From Pseudomonas sp. 2FG (lineage in GTDB: Bacteria; Pseudomonadota; Gammaproteobacteria; Pseudomonadales; Pseudomonadaceae), in assembly GCF_005502935.1 (NCBI RefSeq), contig NZ_SCMP01000002.1, positions 248,001 to 312,000 on the forward strand: a stretch of 64,000 nt of DNA, written 5' to 3'. The position numbers and the translations under genes were made by a program. The notes below the pieces were generated by a model. That model saw only the letters and a program-made list of their open reading frames with translations, did no database searches and was not told the origin of the DNA. Shown here piece by piece: positions 32,651-41,484 of this stretch. Position 1 is the first letter of the stretch, and every line of letters begins with the position of its first letter.

Positions 32651-33874
32651 ATGTCCGGCGCCCTTTCCCACCTCCGCGTTCTCGACCTTTCCCGCGTCCT
32701 CGCCGGCCCCTGGGCCGGGCAGATCCTCGCCGACCTCGGCGCCGAGGTGATCAAGATCGAGCGCCCCGGCAATGGCGACGACACCCGCGCCTGGGGCCCG
32801 CCCTTCCTCAAGGATGCCAACGGCGAGAACACCAGCGAGGCGGCCTACTACCTCTCGGCCAACCGCAACAAACAGTCGGTCACCCTCGACTTCACCCAGC
32901 CGGAAGGCCAGCACATCGTCCGCGAGCTGGCGGCCAAGTCGGACATCCTGCTGGAGAACTTCAAGGTCGGCGGCCTGGCCGCCTATGGCCTCGACTACGC
33001 CTCGCTGAAAGCCATCAACCCGCGGCTGATTTATTGCTCGATCACCGGCTTCGGCCAGTACGGGCCCTATGCCAAGCGCGCCGGTTACGACTTCATGATC
33101 CAGGGTCTCGGCGGCCTGATGAGCCTGACCGGGCGCCCGGACGGTGAAGCGGGCGGCGGCCCGGTCAAGGTCGGCGTGGCGCTGACCGATATTCTCACCG
33201 GCCTCTACTCGACCGTCGCCGTGCTCGCCGCGCTGGCGCACCGTGAGCAAGGCGGCAGCGGCCAGCATATCGACATGGCCCTGCTCGACGTGCAGGTCGC
33301 CTGTCTGGCCAACCAGGCGATGAACTACCTGACCACCGGCACCGCGCCGAAGCGCCTCGGCAACGCGCACCCGAACATAGTGCCGTACCAGGACTTCCCC
33401 ACGGCGGATGGCGATTTCATCCTCACCGTGGGTAACGACGGCCAATTCCGCAAGTTCTGCGAAGTCGCCGGGCACCCGGAGTGGGCGGACGATCCGCGAT
33501 TCGCCACCAACAAGCTGCGGGTGGCGAATCGTACGGTGCTGATTCCGCTGATCCGCCAGGCCACGGTGTTCAAGACCACCGGCGAATGGGTGACGGCGCT
33601 GGAGCAGGCGGGAGTGCCGTGCGGGCCGATCAACGACCTGGCGCAGATGTTCGCCGACCCGCAAGTGCAGGCGCGCGGCCTGCGTGTCGAACTGCCCCAC
33701 GCCTTGGGCGGCACGGTGCCGCAGGTGGCCAGCCCGATCCGTCTTTCCGAGACCCCGGTGCAATACCGCAACGCGCCGCCGCTCTTGGGCGAGCACACCG
33801 TCGAGGTGTTGCAGAAGGTCCTGGGGCTCGACGCCGGGCAGATCGAGGCTCTGCGTCAGGCGGGCGTGGTTTAA
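32651..33874 (+). CDS. gcdG: CoA-transferase (CaiB/BaiF family), probable succinyl-CoA:glutarate CoA-transferase
   Basis: The 407-residue protein has the family III pattern: LRVLDLSRVLAGPWAGQILADLGAEVIKIERPGNGDDTR at the N-terminus, LLENFKVG near 98, the catalytic Asp in the GYDFMIQGLGGLMSLTG region near 150, and DMALLDVQVACLANQAMNYL near 213. Placed after gcdH, it would activate glutarate to glutaryl-CoA. The ATG at 32651 has GGAG 6 nt upstream. The 114-bp gap to gcdH holds a palindromic repeat. Confidence 0.9.
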   Translation: MSGALSHLRVLDLSRVLAGPWAGQILADLGAEVIKIERPGNGDDTRAWGPPFLKDANGENTSEAAYYLSANRNKQSVTLDFTQPEGQHIVRELAAKSDILLENFKVGGLAAYGLDYASLKAINPRLIYCSITGFGQYGPYAKRAGYDFMIQGLGGLMSLTGRPDGEAGGGPVKVGVALTDILTGLYSTVAVLAALAHREQGGSGQHIDMALLDVQVACLANQAMNYLTTGTAPKRLGNAHPNIVPYQDFPTADGDFILTVGNDGQFRKFCEVAGHPEWADDPRFATNKLRVANRTVLIPLIRQATVFKTTGEWVTALEQAGVPCGPINDLAQMFADPQVQARGLRVELPHALGGTVPQVASPIRLSETPVQYRNAPPLLGEHTVEVLQKVLGLDAGQIEALRQAGVV

Positions 33875-33884
33875 CCCGGCGGCA

Positions 33885-33920
33885 ACAAAAAGGCCCCAGG
33901 TTTTCACCTGGGGCCTTGTC
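33885..33920. terminator. Strong bidirectional terminator
   Basis: GGCCCCAGG and CCTGGGGCC form a 9-bp stem with a TTTTCA loop. An A-run precedes it, which becomes TTTTT on the minus strand, so it fits best as a leftward terminator. On the plus strand it ends the gcdH-gcdG operon. Confidence 0.85.
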
Positions 33921-33925
33921 GTAGT

Positions 33926-33950
33926 TGGTGCCCCAGGCGGGATTCGAGCC
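33926..33950 (-). other. tRNA 3'-end-like remnant (possible attachment site)
   Basis: On the minus strand the sequence GGCTCGAATCCC-GCCTGGGGCACCA reads like the T-loop, T-stem 3' strand, acceptor 3' strand and CCA of a tRNA, followed 6-40 bp later by a leftward terminator. The rest of the tRNA is absent: upstream bases cannot complete the T-stem beyond two pairs. Such 3' ends are common integration sites, so this may be a scar of an inserted island. I cannot name the tRNA. Confidence 0.45.
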
Positions 33951-34615
33951 ACGTTCGGAGGGCAATGCGCTACATAGATTCTGGTTAATTTTAGATCTCA
34001 TTAATTGCCCAGAAACTATGTATTTCAAGGGCTCCGCAGTGCTGACCTAACTGCAGTGAAGATCCTTTTGAAGCACTTAAGCTCAGAAATTAAGGACACA
34101 AAGTCGAAATCGACAACATCGAAAAATGACCACTAGCCACATCATCCAGATGCAGCACCTTGATCTTCATTCTTCCCCAGTGGGCGCTGAGCGGTTAGGA
34201 CGGACACAGATTTAGGAATACCGCCTCCAGCTCCAATGCCAGCCCATGAACCTGCATCGTCGTACGTAGATCCATCAACGCCGGCGGCATGCCGCCCAGG
34301 TTGTCTATCCAGATCTGTCGGTTGCCGTGCTTGCTGAGCAAAGGCTTCCAGTCTGGCACCAGCCAGAGCGGGGCATTACTGTGCCAGCTATGACCCCGGT
34401 GTAGTGCCGCTGTTGTAGGAGCACGGCGCCGAAATGCTGGTTGCCGATTTCGCCCCGGAGGCCATCGAAGGCGAGCCGTGGGATGCTGCGTTTCCCCTTC
34501 GAGCAGACGCTGCGCGAGTGGTATGCCGATCCGCGCTACGCGTCATTGAAGGCGCTGCGTCTGCGTTGTACCCGGGATGGTTCGATGTTGCTGGCGAAAA
34601 GCGCTTGCCGGGCGG
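33951..34615. other. Debris region without an intact gene
   Basis: About 660 bp between the tRNA-like remnant and the next gene. The first 200 bp are AT-richer than the surroundings. It holds one coding-like fragment on the minus strand (34197-34420), a degenerate TGTAGGAGCACGG REP-like scrap near 34414 and further short frames I cannot assign. It looks like an old junction. Confidence 0.55.
34197..34420 (-). pseudogene. C-terminal fragment of an unidentified protein
   Basis: A frame on the minus strand ending TAA at 34197 reads as ordinary protein (for example HSNAPLWLVPDWKPLLSK, then GNRQIWIDNLGGMPPALMDL, then VHGLALELEAVFLNLCPS). There is no ribosome site or plausible start, and the frame loses sense near 34420. 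I do not recognise the family. Confidence 0.35.
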
Positions 34616-35368
34616 TCAGTGGTCTGCCCGCATGGCCTGCTGGTCTAGCCAGGTGACGATGCCGGTGATGTAGCGCTCGGCGGCGGCCGCCTTTTGCAGC
34701 GTGTCGGGTTGCAGCAGCTTGGGGCGGACGAAGCGGTAAGCCAGGCGTTGGTGCTGCAATTGCTCCGCCTCGCTAGTCGGCAAGAGTTCCTTCAGTTCGT
34801 CGAAACCCTGTTCGATAGCCTGATCCTGGGCGCTCAGCCCGGTCTGGTGGTAGGCCATGGAGTGCTGGTTCAGCACTACTGCATTGCGCGCCAAAGCATG
34901 CAGGAGGATTTCGCTGATGCGCAGGCTTTGTCGGTTCAGGGCCCGCGCCAGTTGCGATACCGATTGTCCTGTGTAGGTGGTATCCATCTGTCGGTTCAAC
35001 TGCGCGCGGTTGTCCAGCAGGGTGATGAGCAGGGGGGCATAACTGCTGGCCTGCTCGCGGGACAGGCCACCTAGTTCGTCCAGGCTGGCGCCCATGCCCG
35101 CCAGTGGGGCGGCGAGGCTGGCCGGCAGGGAGAGTTTTACGGCCACTTCCTTGAGCTTTCGTCGGGTTTCACTCAAGGCTTCCAGGATGCTTTCGTCCGG
35201 AGGTGTCGCGGCGCGCGGGTCGGTGTCGTAATAGGTCAGTGCGTCGATCGCCAGCAGGGTTGTCTGGCTGTGTAGCTGTTGCTGGTCCTGAGCGGAGGAA
35301 GAGGCCCAAGAACAAGATACGGGGGCCAACAGGGCAAGCGTCAGGAAAAACTTCGTCATTGTTTGCAT
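34616..35368 (-). CDS. Hypothetical exported helical protein
   Basis: The 250-residue product has a signal peptide (MQTMTKFFLTLALLAPVSCSWA, cut near SWASS; a Cys at 19 could mark a lipoprotein only weakly). The rest is predicted mostly helical with many Gln, Leu and Ala (HSQTTLLAIDALTYYDTD..., QMDTTYTGQSVSQLARALNRQSLRISEILLHALARN), as in periplasmic sensor-type four-helix domains. No family recognised. The ATG at 35368 has GGAAG 8 nt upstream. It stands alone just inside the presumed island boundary. Confidence 0.65.
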   Translation of the reverse strand: MQTMTKFFLTLALLAPVSCSWASSSAQDQQQLHSQTTLLAIDALTYYDTDPRAATPPDESILEALSETRRKLKEVAVKLSLPASLAAPLAGMGASLDELGGLSREQASSYAPLLITLLDNRAQLNRQMDTTYTGQSVSQLARALNRQSLRISEILLHALARNAVVLNQHSMAYHQTGLSAQDQAIEQGFDELKELLPTSEAEQLQHQRLAYRFVRPKLLQPDTLQKAAAAERYITGIVTWLDQQAMRADH

Positions 35369-35441
35369 GGTCAGGTCTTCCTTGTCTGAGATGGAGGTCT
35401 GTTCCGGCCTTGCGGCCGAGTGGCGAAGGGGGGCCTCCGGC

Positions 35442-35492
35442 TCAGTGCAAGCGCGAACAGGTTCCGCCGCTGAAGGGGCTGGTGACGGGCAT
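35442..35492 (-). CDS. 16-codon ORF with strong ribosome site, possibly a truncated GFA-type gene
   Basis: MPVTSPFSGGTCSRLH follows a perfect AAGGAG at 7 nt spacing. SPFSGG followed by a Cys resembles the first residues of Gfa-like zinc proteins, but the frame stops at TGA 35442. It may be the leftover 5' end of a deleted gene, or chance. Confidence 0.22.
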   Translation of the reverse strand: MPVTSPFSGGTCSRLH

Positions 35493-35589
35493 GGTCATTC
35501 TCCTTTTTAATGTTTTCAGCACTGCCGGTGAGGCGGCTGTAAAAATGGGTGGATTACCGAAGCTCGCCACTACAATTTTTACGTGTTTC

Positions 35590-36147
35590 TTACAAAGGCC
35601 AATTGTCGACCAGTTGCGCAAGCCTTCTGACCCCATCCATCAAGAACTGATTAGCCGCTTCATCGACAAGGCGGCCGTCCTTAAGCTTGCTAGCAACGCT
35701 ACCGATCACGATCTGTGGGTAAGCGACCTGTACGGCCTGAATAGCCACTAGCGTTTCATTCAATTGCTGATGCGCCCTCACACCTCCGGTGAAAGCAGGA
35801 GATGCGGTAAAGGTAAGGACCGGTTTGCCCGTCAGCGAAGACTTGCCGTGGGGTCGCGATATCCAATCCAGCGCGTTCTTCAATACCCCCGACATACCAT
35901 GGTTGTACTCCGGCGAGCCGATCAACACGGCGTCGGCGCGTCGCACCGCCTCACGCAGAGCCAGCACAGCTACTGGCGCCGCATCGCAATCGAGGTCTTC
36001 GTTGTAGGGCGGCACATCATGCAAATCATGCAGCTCCAATGCCACGCTTGCGGGAAGCTGTTCGGCAACCGTACGCAGCACGGCGCTATGGGCCGAGTCC
36101 TTCCTCAAACTGCCCGACAGACCAAGAATCTTTACTGCTACGACCAT
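35590..36147 (-). CDS. NADPH-dependent FMN reductase family protein
   Basis: The 185-residue flavodoxin-like protein has the FMN phosphate loop LSGSLRKDSAHSAVLR near residue 10 and the family motif GSPEYNHGMSGVLKNALDWISRP near 77. Relatives reduce FMN, quinones or chromate, and some supply reduced flavin to monooxygenases. It ends the leftward operon (20 bp after the thiolase gene) with its own GAGGAG ribosome site. Partner unknown. Confidence 0.9.
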   Translation of the reverse strand: MVVAVKILGLSGSLRKDSAHSAVLRTVAEQLPASVALELHDLHDVPPYNEDLDCDAAPVAVLALREAVRRADAVLIGSPEYNHGMSGVLKNALDWISRPHGKSSLTGKPVLTFTASPAFTGGVRAHQQLNETLVAIQAVQVAYPQIVIGSVASKLKDGRLVDEAANQFLMDGVRRLAQLVDNWPL

Positions 36148-36166
36148 CTATAAACTCCTCTAGTGT

Positions 36167-37345
36167 TCAGCCGCGCTGCAACGCCAAGGCAACGCCCTGG
36201 CCACCGCCGATGCACAGCGTCGCCAACGCCTTGCGGGCGTTACGCCGCTGCATTTCGTGCAGCAAGGTGACCAGTATTCGACAGCCTGAAGCGCCAATCG
36301 GGTGCCCGAGGGCGATTGCGCCACCGTTGACGTTGACCCTGTCGGTATCCCAGCCCAGCTCCCTGCCGACTACCAGTGCCTGTACGGCAAAGGCCTCATT
36401 GGCTTCGATAAGGTCCAGTTGATCCAGCGTCCAGCCAGCCTTCTGCAGGCACAGATCAGTGGCAAACACCGGGCCGACACCCATGACCGAAGGGTCCACG
36501 CCGACACTGGCATAGGCCTTGATCCGCGCCATGATCGGCAAACCCAAGGCCTTGGCCTTGTCTTCGCTCATCAGCAGGACGGCAGCCGCGCCGTCGTTCA
36601 GCGTCGAAGCGTTGCCCGCCGTGACACTGCCATCCGCCTTAAAAGCAGGTTTGAGGCGCGCGAGATCTGCGGAGGTTCCAGCTGTAGGTTGCTCATCTGT
36701 CTCGAACAGATGCGTTTCGCCGGTCCGCTGCGGAAGATGCACAGGCGTTATCTCATCTACGAAGCGGCCAGCATCCCGCGCCGCGCTGGCGCGCTGTTGA
36801 GACCTTAGCGCATAGGCATCCTGTTGCTCACGGGTAACACCATATTGTTCTGCCAGGTTTTCTGCCGTGATACCCATGTGGTAGTCATTGAAAGCATCCC
36901 AAAGGCCGTCATGAATCACACTGTCGACCAGGCCCTTGTGGCCCATGCGCAACCCCTGTCGGGCCTCCGCGAGCACGTACGGGGCTTGGCTCATGGATTC
37001 CTGGCCGCCGGCAATCATCACCTCGGCATCGCCGCAACGAATGGCTTGAGCAGCCAGATGAACAGCCTCCAACCCTGAACCGCAAACCTTGTTGATGGTA
37101 AGAGCCGGCACGGTGTAAGGCAGCCCAGCCTGGATCGCGGCCTGACGCGCCGGGTTCTGCCCCGCGCCAGCCACCAGTACCTGGCCCATGATCACCTCAC
37201 CAACCTCGTGGCCAGCCAGCCCCGTGGTGTCGAGCAACCTGCGTATGACCGCCGCCCCCATGTCGACGGCGGAGACCCTGGCCAACGAGCCCTGGAAACG
37301 GCCAATGGCAGTACGCGAGGCGGAAACTATTACTACGTCGTTCAT
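36167..37345 (-). CDS. Thiolase (acetyl-CoA C-acetyltransferase family)
   Basis: The 392-residue enzyme has the three thiolase sites: the nucleophilic Cys in [16 protein letters not shown] near 88, the base His in [19 protein letters not shown] near 347, and the second Cys in [12 protein letters not shown] near 378. It could cleave a beta-ketoacyl-CoA at the end of a ring-degradation or side-chain route, or act as an acetoacetyl-CoA thiolase. I chose the ATG at 37345 ([15 protein letters not shown] is the normal thiolase start). It sits between the cupin and FMN reductase genes. Confidence 0.93.
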   Translation of the reverse strand: MNDVVIVSASRTAIGRFQGSLARVSAVDMGAAVIRRLLDTTGLAGHEVGEVIMGQVLVAGAGQNPARQAAIQAGLPYTVPALTINKVCGSGLEAVHLAAQAIRCGDAEVMIAGGQESMSQAPYVLAEARQGLRMGHKGLVDSVIHDGLWDAFNDYHMGITAENLAEQYGVTREQQDAYALRSQQRASAARDAGRFVDEITPVHLPQRTGETHLFETDEQPTAGTSADLARLKPAFKADGSVTAGNASTLNDGAAAVLLMSEDKAKALGLPIMARIKAYASVGVDPSVMGVGPVFATDLCLQKAGWTLDQLDLIEANEAFAVQALVVGRELGWDTDRVNVNGGAIALGHPIGASGCRILVTLLHEMQRRNARKALATLCIGGGQGVALALQRG

Positions 37346-37430
37346 TGCATATCTCACTGGGCGCAGTTCCTGCACGCGGACGGTGTGGCGGCGCGGAGGT
37401 CGAGCAGAGAAGCCTGGGTGGGCTTCGACA

Positions 37431-37967
37431 CTAGTGGTTGCTTGCCCCGACCATGAAGAAGATCGCCTTGGCCGGCTGCTCAGACTTGTTGCGCCAGGCA
37501 TGCCGGGTACCGTTCTGAATCACCACGTCGCCCGGACGGATCAGCCGCTGCTCGCCGTTGTCGAGCTCCAGCCAAAGCTCGCCTTCCAACAACACCCCAT
37601 AGTCGATAGTCGGTGTCTTGTGCATGCCGGGGGTTTCGGCCTCGAAGCATTCGAACAGACCGGGTAGCGCGACCGCCATTTGCTCGAAGGCACGCTGCGG
37701 ATCCAGCGGCGCCGCCATGATGCTGTCGGGCGGAAAGCTGACCGCCAACAATGAGGTGCCGCCGAGTCCGGGAATCAACGACCCTTGCAGCTGGGTCAGG
37801 TCTTCCGGCACCTCGGACAACCGCGGAGGACAAGGCGTCGCCCACAGCTGGGCGACGCCATGCCCGGGGAGGTCGACAAAGTCGGTGGCACGGGGGGCCG
37901 CGCCATCGGAAATGAACACAGCCTGTCCACTCGCATCGTGTCCGGTCACTATCCTGCGTATTTGCAT
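37431..37967 (-). CDS. Cupin-domain protein
   Basis: The 178-residue protein has one cupin barrel in its C-terminal half: [53 protein letters not shown]. This keeps the second motif's His (RHAW) and PGD turn, but the first motif (usually HxH...E) is reduced to YGVLLEGE, so metal binding is uncertain. Start at 37967 with GGAGG at 7 nt. The N-terminal half ([21 protein letters not shown]) is typical of short cupins in aromatic and side-chain catabolic clusters. Role unknown. Confidence 0.82.
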   Translation of the reverse strand: MQIRRIVTGHDASGQAVFISDGAAPRATDFVDLPGHGVAQLWATPCPPRLSEVPEDLTQLQGSLIPGLGGTSLLAVSFPPDSIMAAPLDPQRAFEQMAVALPGLFECFEAETPGMHKTPTIDYGVLLEGELWLELDNGEQRLIRPGDVVIQNGTRHAWRNKSEQPAKAIFFMVGASNH

Positions 37968-38068
37968 CGGGTAGCCTCCAATATCTGCAATCACCCCGTC
38001 GCAGGCTTGCACCTGTGGCGGCGTGGGTCTCGTGAGCGACGGCAGATGCGCGCCGCTCACCACCGGTT

Positions 38069-39184
38069 TTATGGGCAGATGACGAAGTTACCGAAGCCAC
38101 CGTGACGGTTCTCGATGCCGCTGATGGCCTGGTTGACCTCCTCGAGGGGGAACACGCTGTGCTCGAAGAACGACAGGTCGAGTACGCCCGACTCGACCAT
38201 ATCGGCCATATCCTGGCCCTGGCCGGTGGTGAACCAAACCGAACCACTCACGGTGATGCCGTTGTCCATCATCCAGTGCAGATCCAGCGGCACCTCACCG
38301 GCGACGGCACCGATGTTGACCAGGTGGCCACTGCGATGAAGGCTGCGCATGGCATCGACCAGGCTTTCCGCCGGAGCACCCGGGCCCAGTGCGTCGATGA
38401 CCACATCGACCCCTTCGCCGTTGGTGACGTTATAGGCCCACTCCTGGGTGGAACCGCTGCCCAGGGTATGGATCTCGATGCGGCCAGGTGCGGCCAGATC
38501 CTTGACCCGCTGGAACAGCGCTTGGTTACGCGCCGTACCGAGGATCTTGCGCGCGCCCAGCGCCAGGGCCAGGGCGACGGCACCCAGGCCGAGCGTGCCG
38601 CTGATGCCATTGATCAGCACGGTGCTGCCGGGGCCCACATTGGCCGCGCGCAGAGCGCGGTAGGCAGTCCCCAGATAACCGAGGCGAGCGGCGGTCTCGA
38701 AGCTCAGGCAATCGGGCAACTTGACCAGGCTGTATTGCGGCGCGGGCATGTATTCGCACAGGCCACCGTAGGGGTAGTCCTCGAACATGCGTGGACTACG
38801 AGGGGTGAAGCCGAAGTAACCGTTGAAGGTGTAGGCCGAGCAGCCCGTGGTGTTTCCCGAGCGGCAGGCGCGGCAGGAGCCGCAATAACGCGCAGGGTTG
38901 ACGTACACCCGATCGCCCGGCTTGAAGTCATAGACCTGCTCGCCGACCGCCTCGACCACACCCGCCGGATCCAGGCCGAAGATGGCCGGCAGTTTCGGCA
39001 GGGGCAGATTGGGGAACCAGTTGACCCAGTTGGTCAGGATATTGTGCAGATTGGGCACGATGCCGCAGGCCTTCACCTTGACCAGCACCTCGGTCGGGCG
39101 GATCGCGGGAACCGGGACCTGTTCGATCACCATCGGCTTGCCGCCTTCGTACATCCGTGCAGCACGCATCATTCTTGTAGTCAT
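38069..39184 (-). CDS. Zinc-type alcohol dehydrogenase (MDR family), copy 1
   Basis: The 371-residue protein has the GroES-like N-terminus with ACGIVPNLHNI near 43 (the usual catalytic zinc Cys in KACG), structural-zinc cysteines CGSCRACRSGNTTGC near 105, and the cofactor fold GISGTLGLGAVALALALGA near 192. It would interconvert an alcohol and aldehyde or ketone using NAD(P). Start MTTRMMRAARMYEGG at 39184 with GGAG upstream. A same-length paralogue lies at 59681-60796; both are transcribed away from copies of the same 45-bp promoter. Confidence 0.9.
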   Translation of the reverse strand: MTTRMMRAARMYEGGKPMVIEQVPVPAIRPTEVLVKVKACGIVPNLHNILTNWVNWFPNLPLPKLPAIFGLDPAGVVEAVGEQVYDFKPGDRVYVNPARYCGSCRACRSGNTTGCSAYTFNGYFGFTPRSPRMFEDYPYGGLCEYMPAPQYSLVKLPDCLSFETAARLGYLGTAYRALRAANVGPGSTVLINGISGTLGLGAVALALALGARKILGTARNQALFQRVKDLAAPGRIEIHTLGSGSTQEWAYNVTNGEGVDVVIDALGPGAPAESLVDAMRSLHRSGHLVNIGAVAGEVPLDLHWMMDNGITVSGSVWFTTGQGQDMADMVESGVLDLSFFEHSVFPLEEVNQAISGIENRHGGFGNFVICP

Positions 39185-39274
39185 GATTTTCTCCAACACT
39201 ATTGTTCTTGTTCTCCGGTAGCTCGAACCACGTCGGCCGTGGTCGGTCTACCTTTGCGACGCCTAAAACCTGGG

Positions 39275-39856
39275 TTAACGCAAGCCATCCTCGCCCTTGA
39301 TCGCGTCGGCGGCCAAGCCGCCCAGCCGTGCATGGATGCGCCCACCGGTCGCCATGGCCAGGCCGAAGGCGATTTCGTTGCGGCGCGGCCCATCCCATAC
39401 GCTCATCTCGGCCACGCCGAAGTGGCTGCGCACGTAGGCGGCCTGGATATGGCCCAGGGGAATCATCACCCGGGAGCCGGAGCCGGCGATGGTCTTGGCA
39501 GCCGGGACTATGGCCTTCGGATGACCCAGGGCCTCACGCATGGCCCAGCCGCCAGCCTCATGCCAGACCGCACCATGCTCCAGCTCGCCATCCTCGCCGA
39601 CAATCGCCCCTTTGCCATACGCCTGCACCTTATCGGCCCCACCTAGCGCGACGATCAAGCGGTTGGACAGCTCGGCGCCCAAGGCCCGCAGCTCCTCCAT
39701 GAAGGGCAGCAAATCCTCGACGTATTTGCCCGCATAGGGGTTTTCCACGATTGCCGTCGCCACCGCGATCTTCAACGGGGCGGCCGCGACCGGGCCACCT
39801 TCGTGCAGCACCTGCTCCACATCGAGTTTGAATTTGCGGATTTTCACCAGTGACAT
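39275..39856 (-). CDS. DUF1185 (amino acid synthesis family) protein
   Basis: The 193-residue protein matches DUF1185: KIRKFKLDVEQVLHEGGP at the start, AVATAIVENPYAGKYVEDL near 32, GKGAIVGEDGELEHGAVWHE near 88 and MPLGHIQAAYVRSHF-like segment near 138. The family is named for amino acid synthesis but its reaction is not established. It is the first gene of the leftward operon, directly opposite the FAH operon, in the divergent promoter that holds the GntR-type operator. GGAGAGCAAGC precedes the ATG at 39856. Confidence 0.85.
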   Translation of the reverse strand: MSLVKIRKFKLDVEQVLHEGGPVAAAPLKIAVATAIVENPYAGKYVEDLLPFMEELRALGAELSNRLIVALGGADKVQAYGKGAIVGEDGELEHGAVWHEAGGWAMREALGHPKAIVPAAKTIAGSGSRVMIPLGHIQAAYVRSHFGVAEMSVWDGPRRNEIAFGLAMATGGRIHARLGGLAADAIKGEDGLR

Positions 39857-39917
39857 GCTTGCTCTCCTGCTAGGCCCGCGCGCTAAGAGATTTTTTCTGC
39901 GGGCTTCCCTAGTATGC

Positions 39918-39962
39918 ATTTTATGAGTTATCGTGCAAGAACTTAGTTTTTATGCACAAAAA
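39918..39962. promoter_or_regulatory. Conserved 45-bp promoter/operator segment, copy 1
   Basis: It aligns with 60931-60975 at 37 of 45 positions (ATTTTATGA..TATCGTGCA.GAAC... then TTTTTATGCACAAAAA). The right part is a TTTTRTGCAYAAAA palindrome like those near 45510 and 54475. It ends 12 bp before the FAH gene start and lies 60-105 bp upstream of the DUF1185 gene, so it can serve both directions. Confidence 0.75.
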
Positions 39963-39974
39963 AGGAAGGCAATG

Positions 39975-40826
39975 ATGAAGCTGATTTCGTATCGCAAAGA
40001 CGGCAAGCCGAGCTTCGGCGCAGTAGTCGCAGACAAGGTCGTCGACCTGGGCAAGCAGTTCCCCGCCACCGCCAATCTGGCCGAATTGTTGTCCGACTCG
40101 AGCCTGCTGGAACAGGCTAAGGCCTACGCCGCCAGCTCGACCGCCGACTACGCCTTCAGCGATGTGCAACTGGATCCGGTGATTCCCGCTCCCGGCAAGA
40201 TCATCTGCGTGGGCATCAACTACGTCGCCCATGCCGAAGAGGCCGGCCGCAAGGTGGGGCAGCATCCGGTGATATTCCAACGCTTCGCCGAGACCCTGCT
40301 GGCCCACAACGCCCCGCTGCTTCGGCCGATCGTCTCCGAGGAGTTCGATTTCGAGGCCGAGCTGGCGGTAGTCATAGGCAAGGGCGGCGCCCATATCGCA
40401 CCTGAAGACGCCATGGCGCATGTCGCGGGCTATACCTGCTTCAACGATGCCAGCGTGCGCGACTGGCAGTTCCACACCCACCAATACGGCATGGGCAAGA
40501 CCTTCCGCAGCACCGGCGCCCTCGGTCCATGGCTGGTGACCGCCGATGAGATCGCCGATTACCGCGAACTGCGCGTCATCGGCGTGCTGAACGGCGAGCA
40601 GGTGCAGGAAGGCGCCCTGTCCGAACTGGCGTTCGACATTCCCCAACTGATTTCCTACGTATCCAAGGCGCTGACGTGGAACCCGGGGGATATTCTGGCC
40701 ACGGGCACCCCAAGCGGCATCGGCTTCAAACGCAACCCGCCGATATTCCTCAAGCCGGGTGATACCTTCGAGGTGGTCATCTCGCAGATAGGCACCCTGT
40801 CCAATCCGGTCATCGACGAAGCCTGA
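39975..40826 (+). CDS. Fumarylacetoacetate hydrolase-family protein
   Basis: The 283-residue protein has the FAH C-terminal fold: KIICVGINYVAHAEEAG near 75, the metal-binding Glu residues in EEFDFEAELAVVIGKGG near 125, the Asp in FNDASVRDWQ near 161, and TGTPSGIGF near 240. Such proteins hydrolyse, isomerise or decarboxylate ring-cleavage products (fumarylpyruvate, OHED-type compounds). Two ATGs occur in a row (39972, 39975); the second is better spaced from AAGGA. It heads the four-gene rightward operon. Confidence 0.92.
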   Translation: MKLISYRKDGKPSFGAVVADKVVDLGKQFPATANLAELLSDSSLLEQAKAYAASSTADYAFSDVQLDPVIPAPGKIICVGINYVAHAEEAGRKVGQHPVIFQRFAETLLAHNAPLLRPIVSEEFDFEAELAVVIGKGGAHIAPEDAMAHVAGYTCFNDASVRDWQFHTHQYGMGKTFRSTGALGPWLVTADEIADYRELRVIGVLNGEQVQEGALSELAFDIPQLISYVSKALTWNPGDILATGTPSGIGFKRNPPIFLKPGDTFEVVISQIGTLSNPVIDEA

Positions 40827-40866
40827 CTTCTTCCTCCGAACAACCATAAAACGAGGATTCACCTGC

Positions 40867-41424
40867 ATGGCTACTCTGCCCAGAATCAATTTCACCCACA
40901 CAGGCACCTTCTGCGAGGATCTCGACAAGATGGTCGACTTCTATTGCCAGAAGCTCGGCTTCATCGTCAGCGACAAGGGGGTCGCGTCGACCGGCCATCG
41001 CCTGTTTTTCCTGACCCAGAACCCCGAGATCCACCACCAGGTGGTCCTGTTCGACGGCAAACCGAGCGACCTGCCGTTCAACCCGATCAACCAGCTCTCG
41101 TTCCTGCTCGACTCGATCGAAGACCTCAGACTTTACTACCAGTTCGCCAAGGAAAACGGCATCGAGAACATCGACCAAGTCGATCATGGCAACGCCTGGT
41201 CGATGTATTTCAAGGACCCGGAGGGCAACCCGATCGAGATGTACGTCGACACGCCCTATTACACCAATCAACCGTGCCGCGAACCACTCGACCTCGACAT
41301 GAGCGCCGAGGACATCCTGTCCATGACGGAAGCCATGTGCCGCCGTCGCCCAGGGTTCCAGACCCGCGCCGAATGGGTGCAATCAACGACTGATCGGATC
41401 GCTCAGCAACGCGTGCGTTGGTAA
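40867..41424 (+). CDS. VOC-family protein, small extradiol-dioxygenase-like
   Basis: The 185-residue protein has one vicinal-oxygen-chelate domain: NFTHTGTFCEDLDKMVDFYCQKLGF (His11), EIHHQVVLFDG (His56/57), INQLSFLLDS (Gln76), DPEGNPIEMYVD (Glu124). The usual NHxAF metal His is Gln76 here, so the metal set would be His-Gln-Glu; a classic Fe(II) extradiol dioxygenase would need His. The C-terminal 55 residues extend past the fold. Its place between hydrolase and dehydrogenase genes fits ring cleavage or isomerisation. Confidence 0.85.
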   Translation: MATLPRINFTHTGTFCEDLDKMVDFYCQKLGFIVSDKGVASTGHRLFFLTQNPEIHHQVVLFDGKPSDLPFNPINQLSFLLDSIEDLRLYYQFAKENGIENIDQVDHGNAWSMYFKDPEGNPIEMYVDTPYYTNQPCREPLDLDMSAEDILSMTEAMCRRRPGFQTRAEWVQSTTDRIAQQRVRW

Positions 41425-41484
41425 TCCACCTCTGCGCGGGCCGCACTTTTCCGGGCCGCGCGAACATGCGGATATGTAAACGAT

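Noticed and set aside
31295..33952. Very long minus-strand open frame (885 codons) opposite gcdH and the CoA-transferase gene
   Set aside because: It is an antisense shadow in high-GC DNA: its translation is Arg/His/Gly-rich without domain character, and it spans two clear genes and their spacer.
35537..35580. Imperfect inverted repeat TAAAAATGGGTGG...ATTTTTA after the FMN reductase gene
   Set aside because: Arms mismatch in the middle and there is no clear T-run; a terminator role is possible but not supported enough to list.
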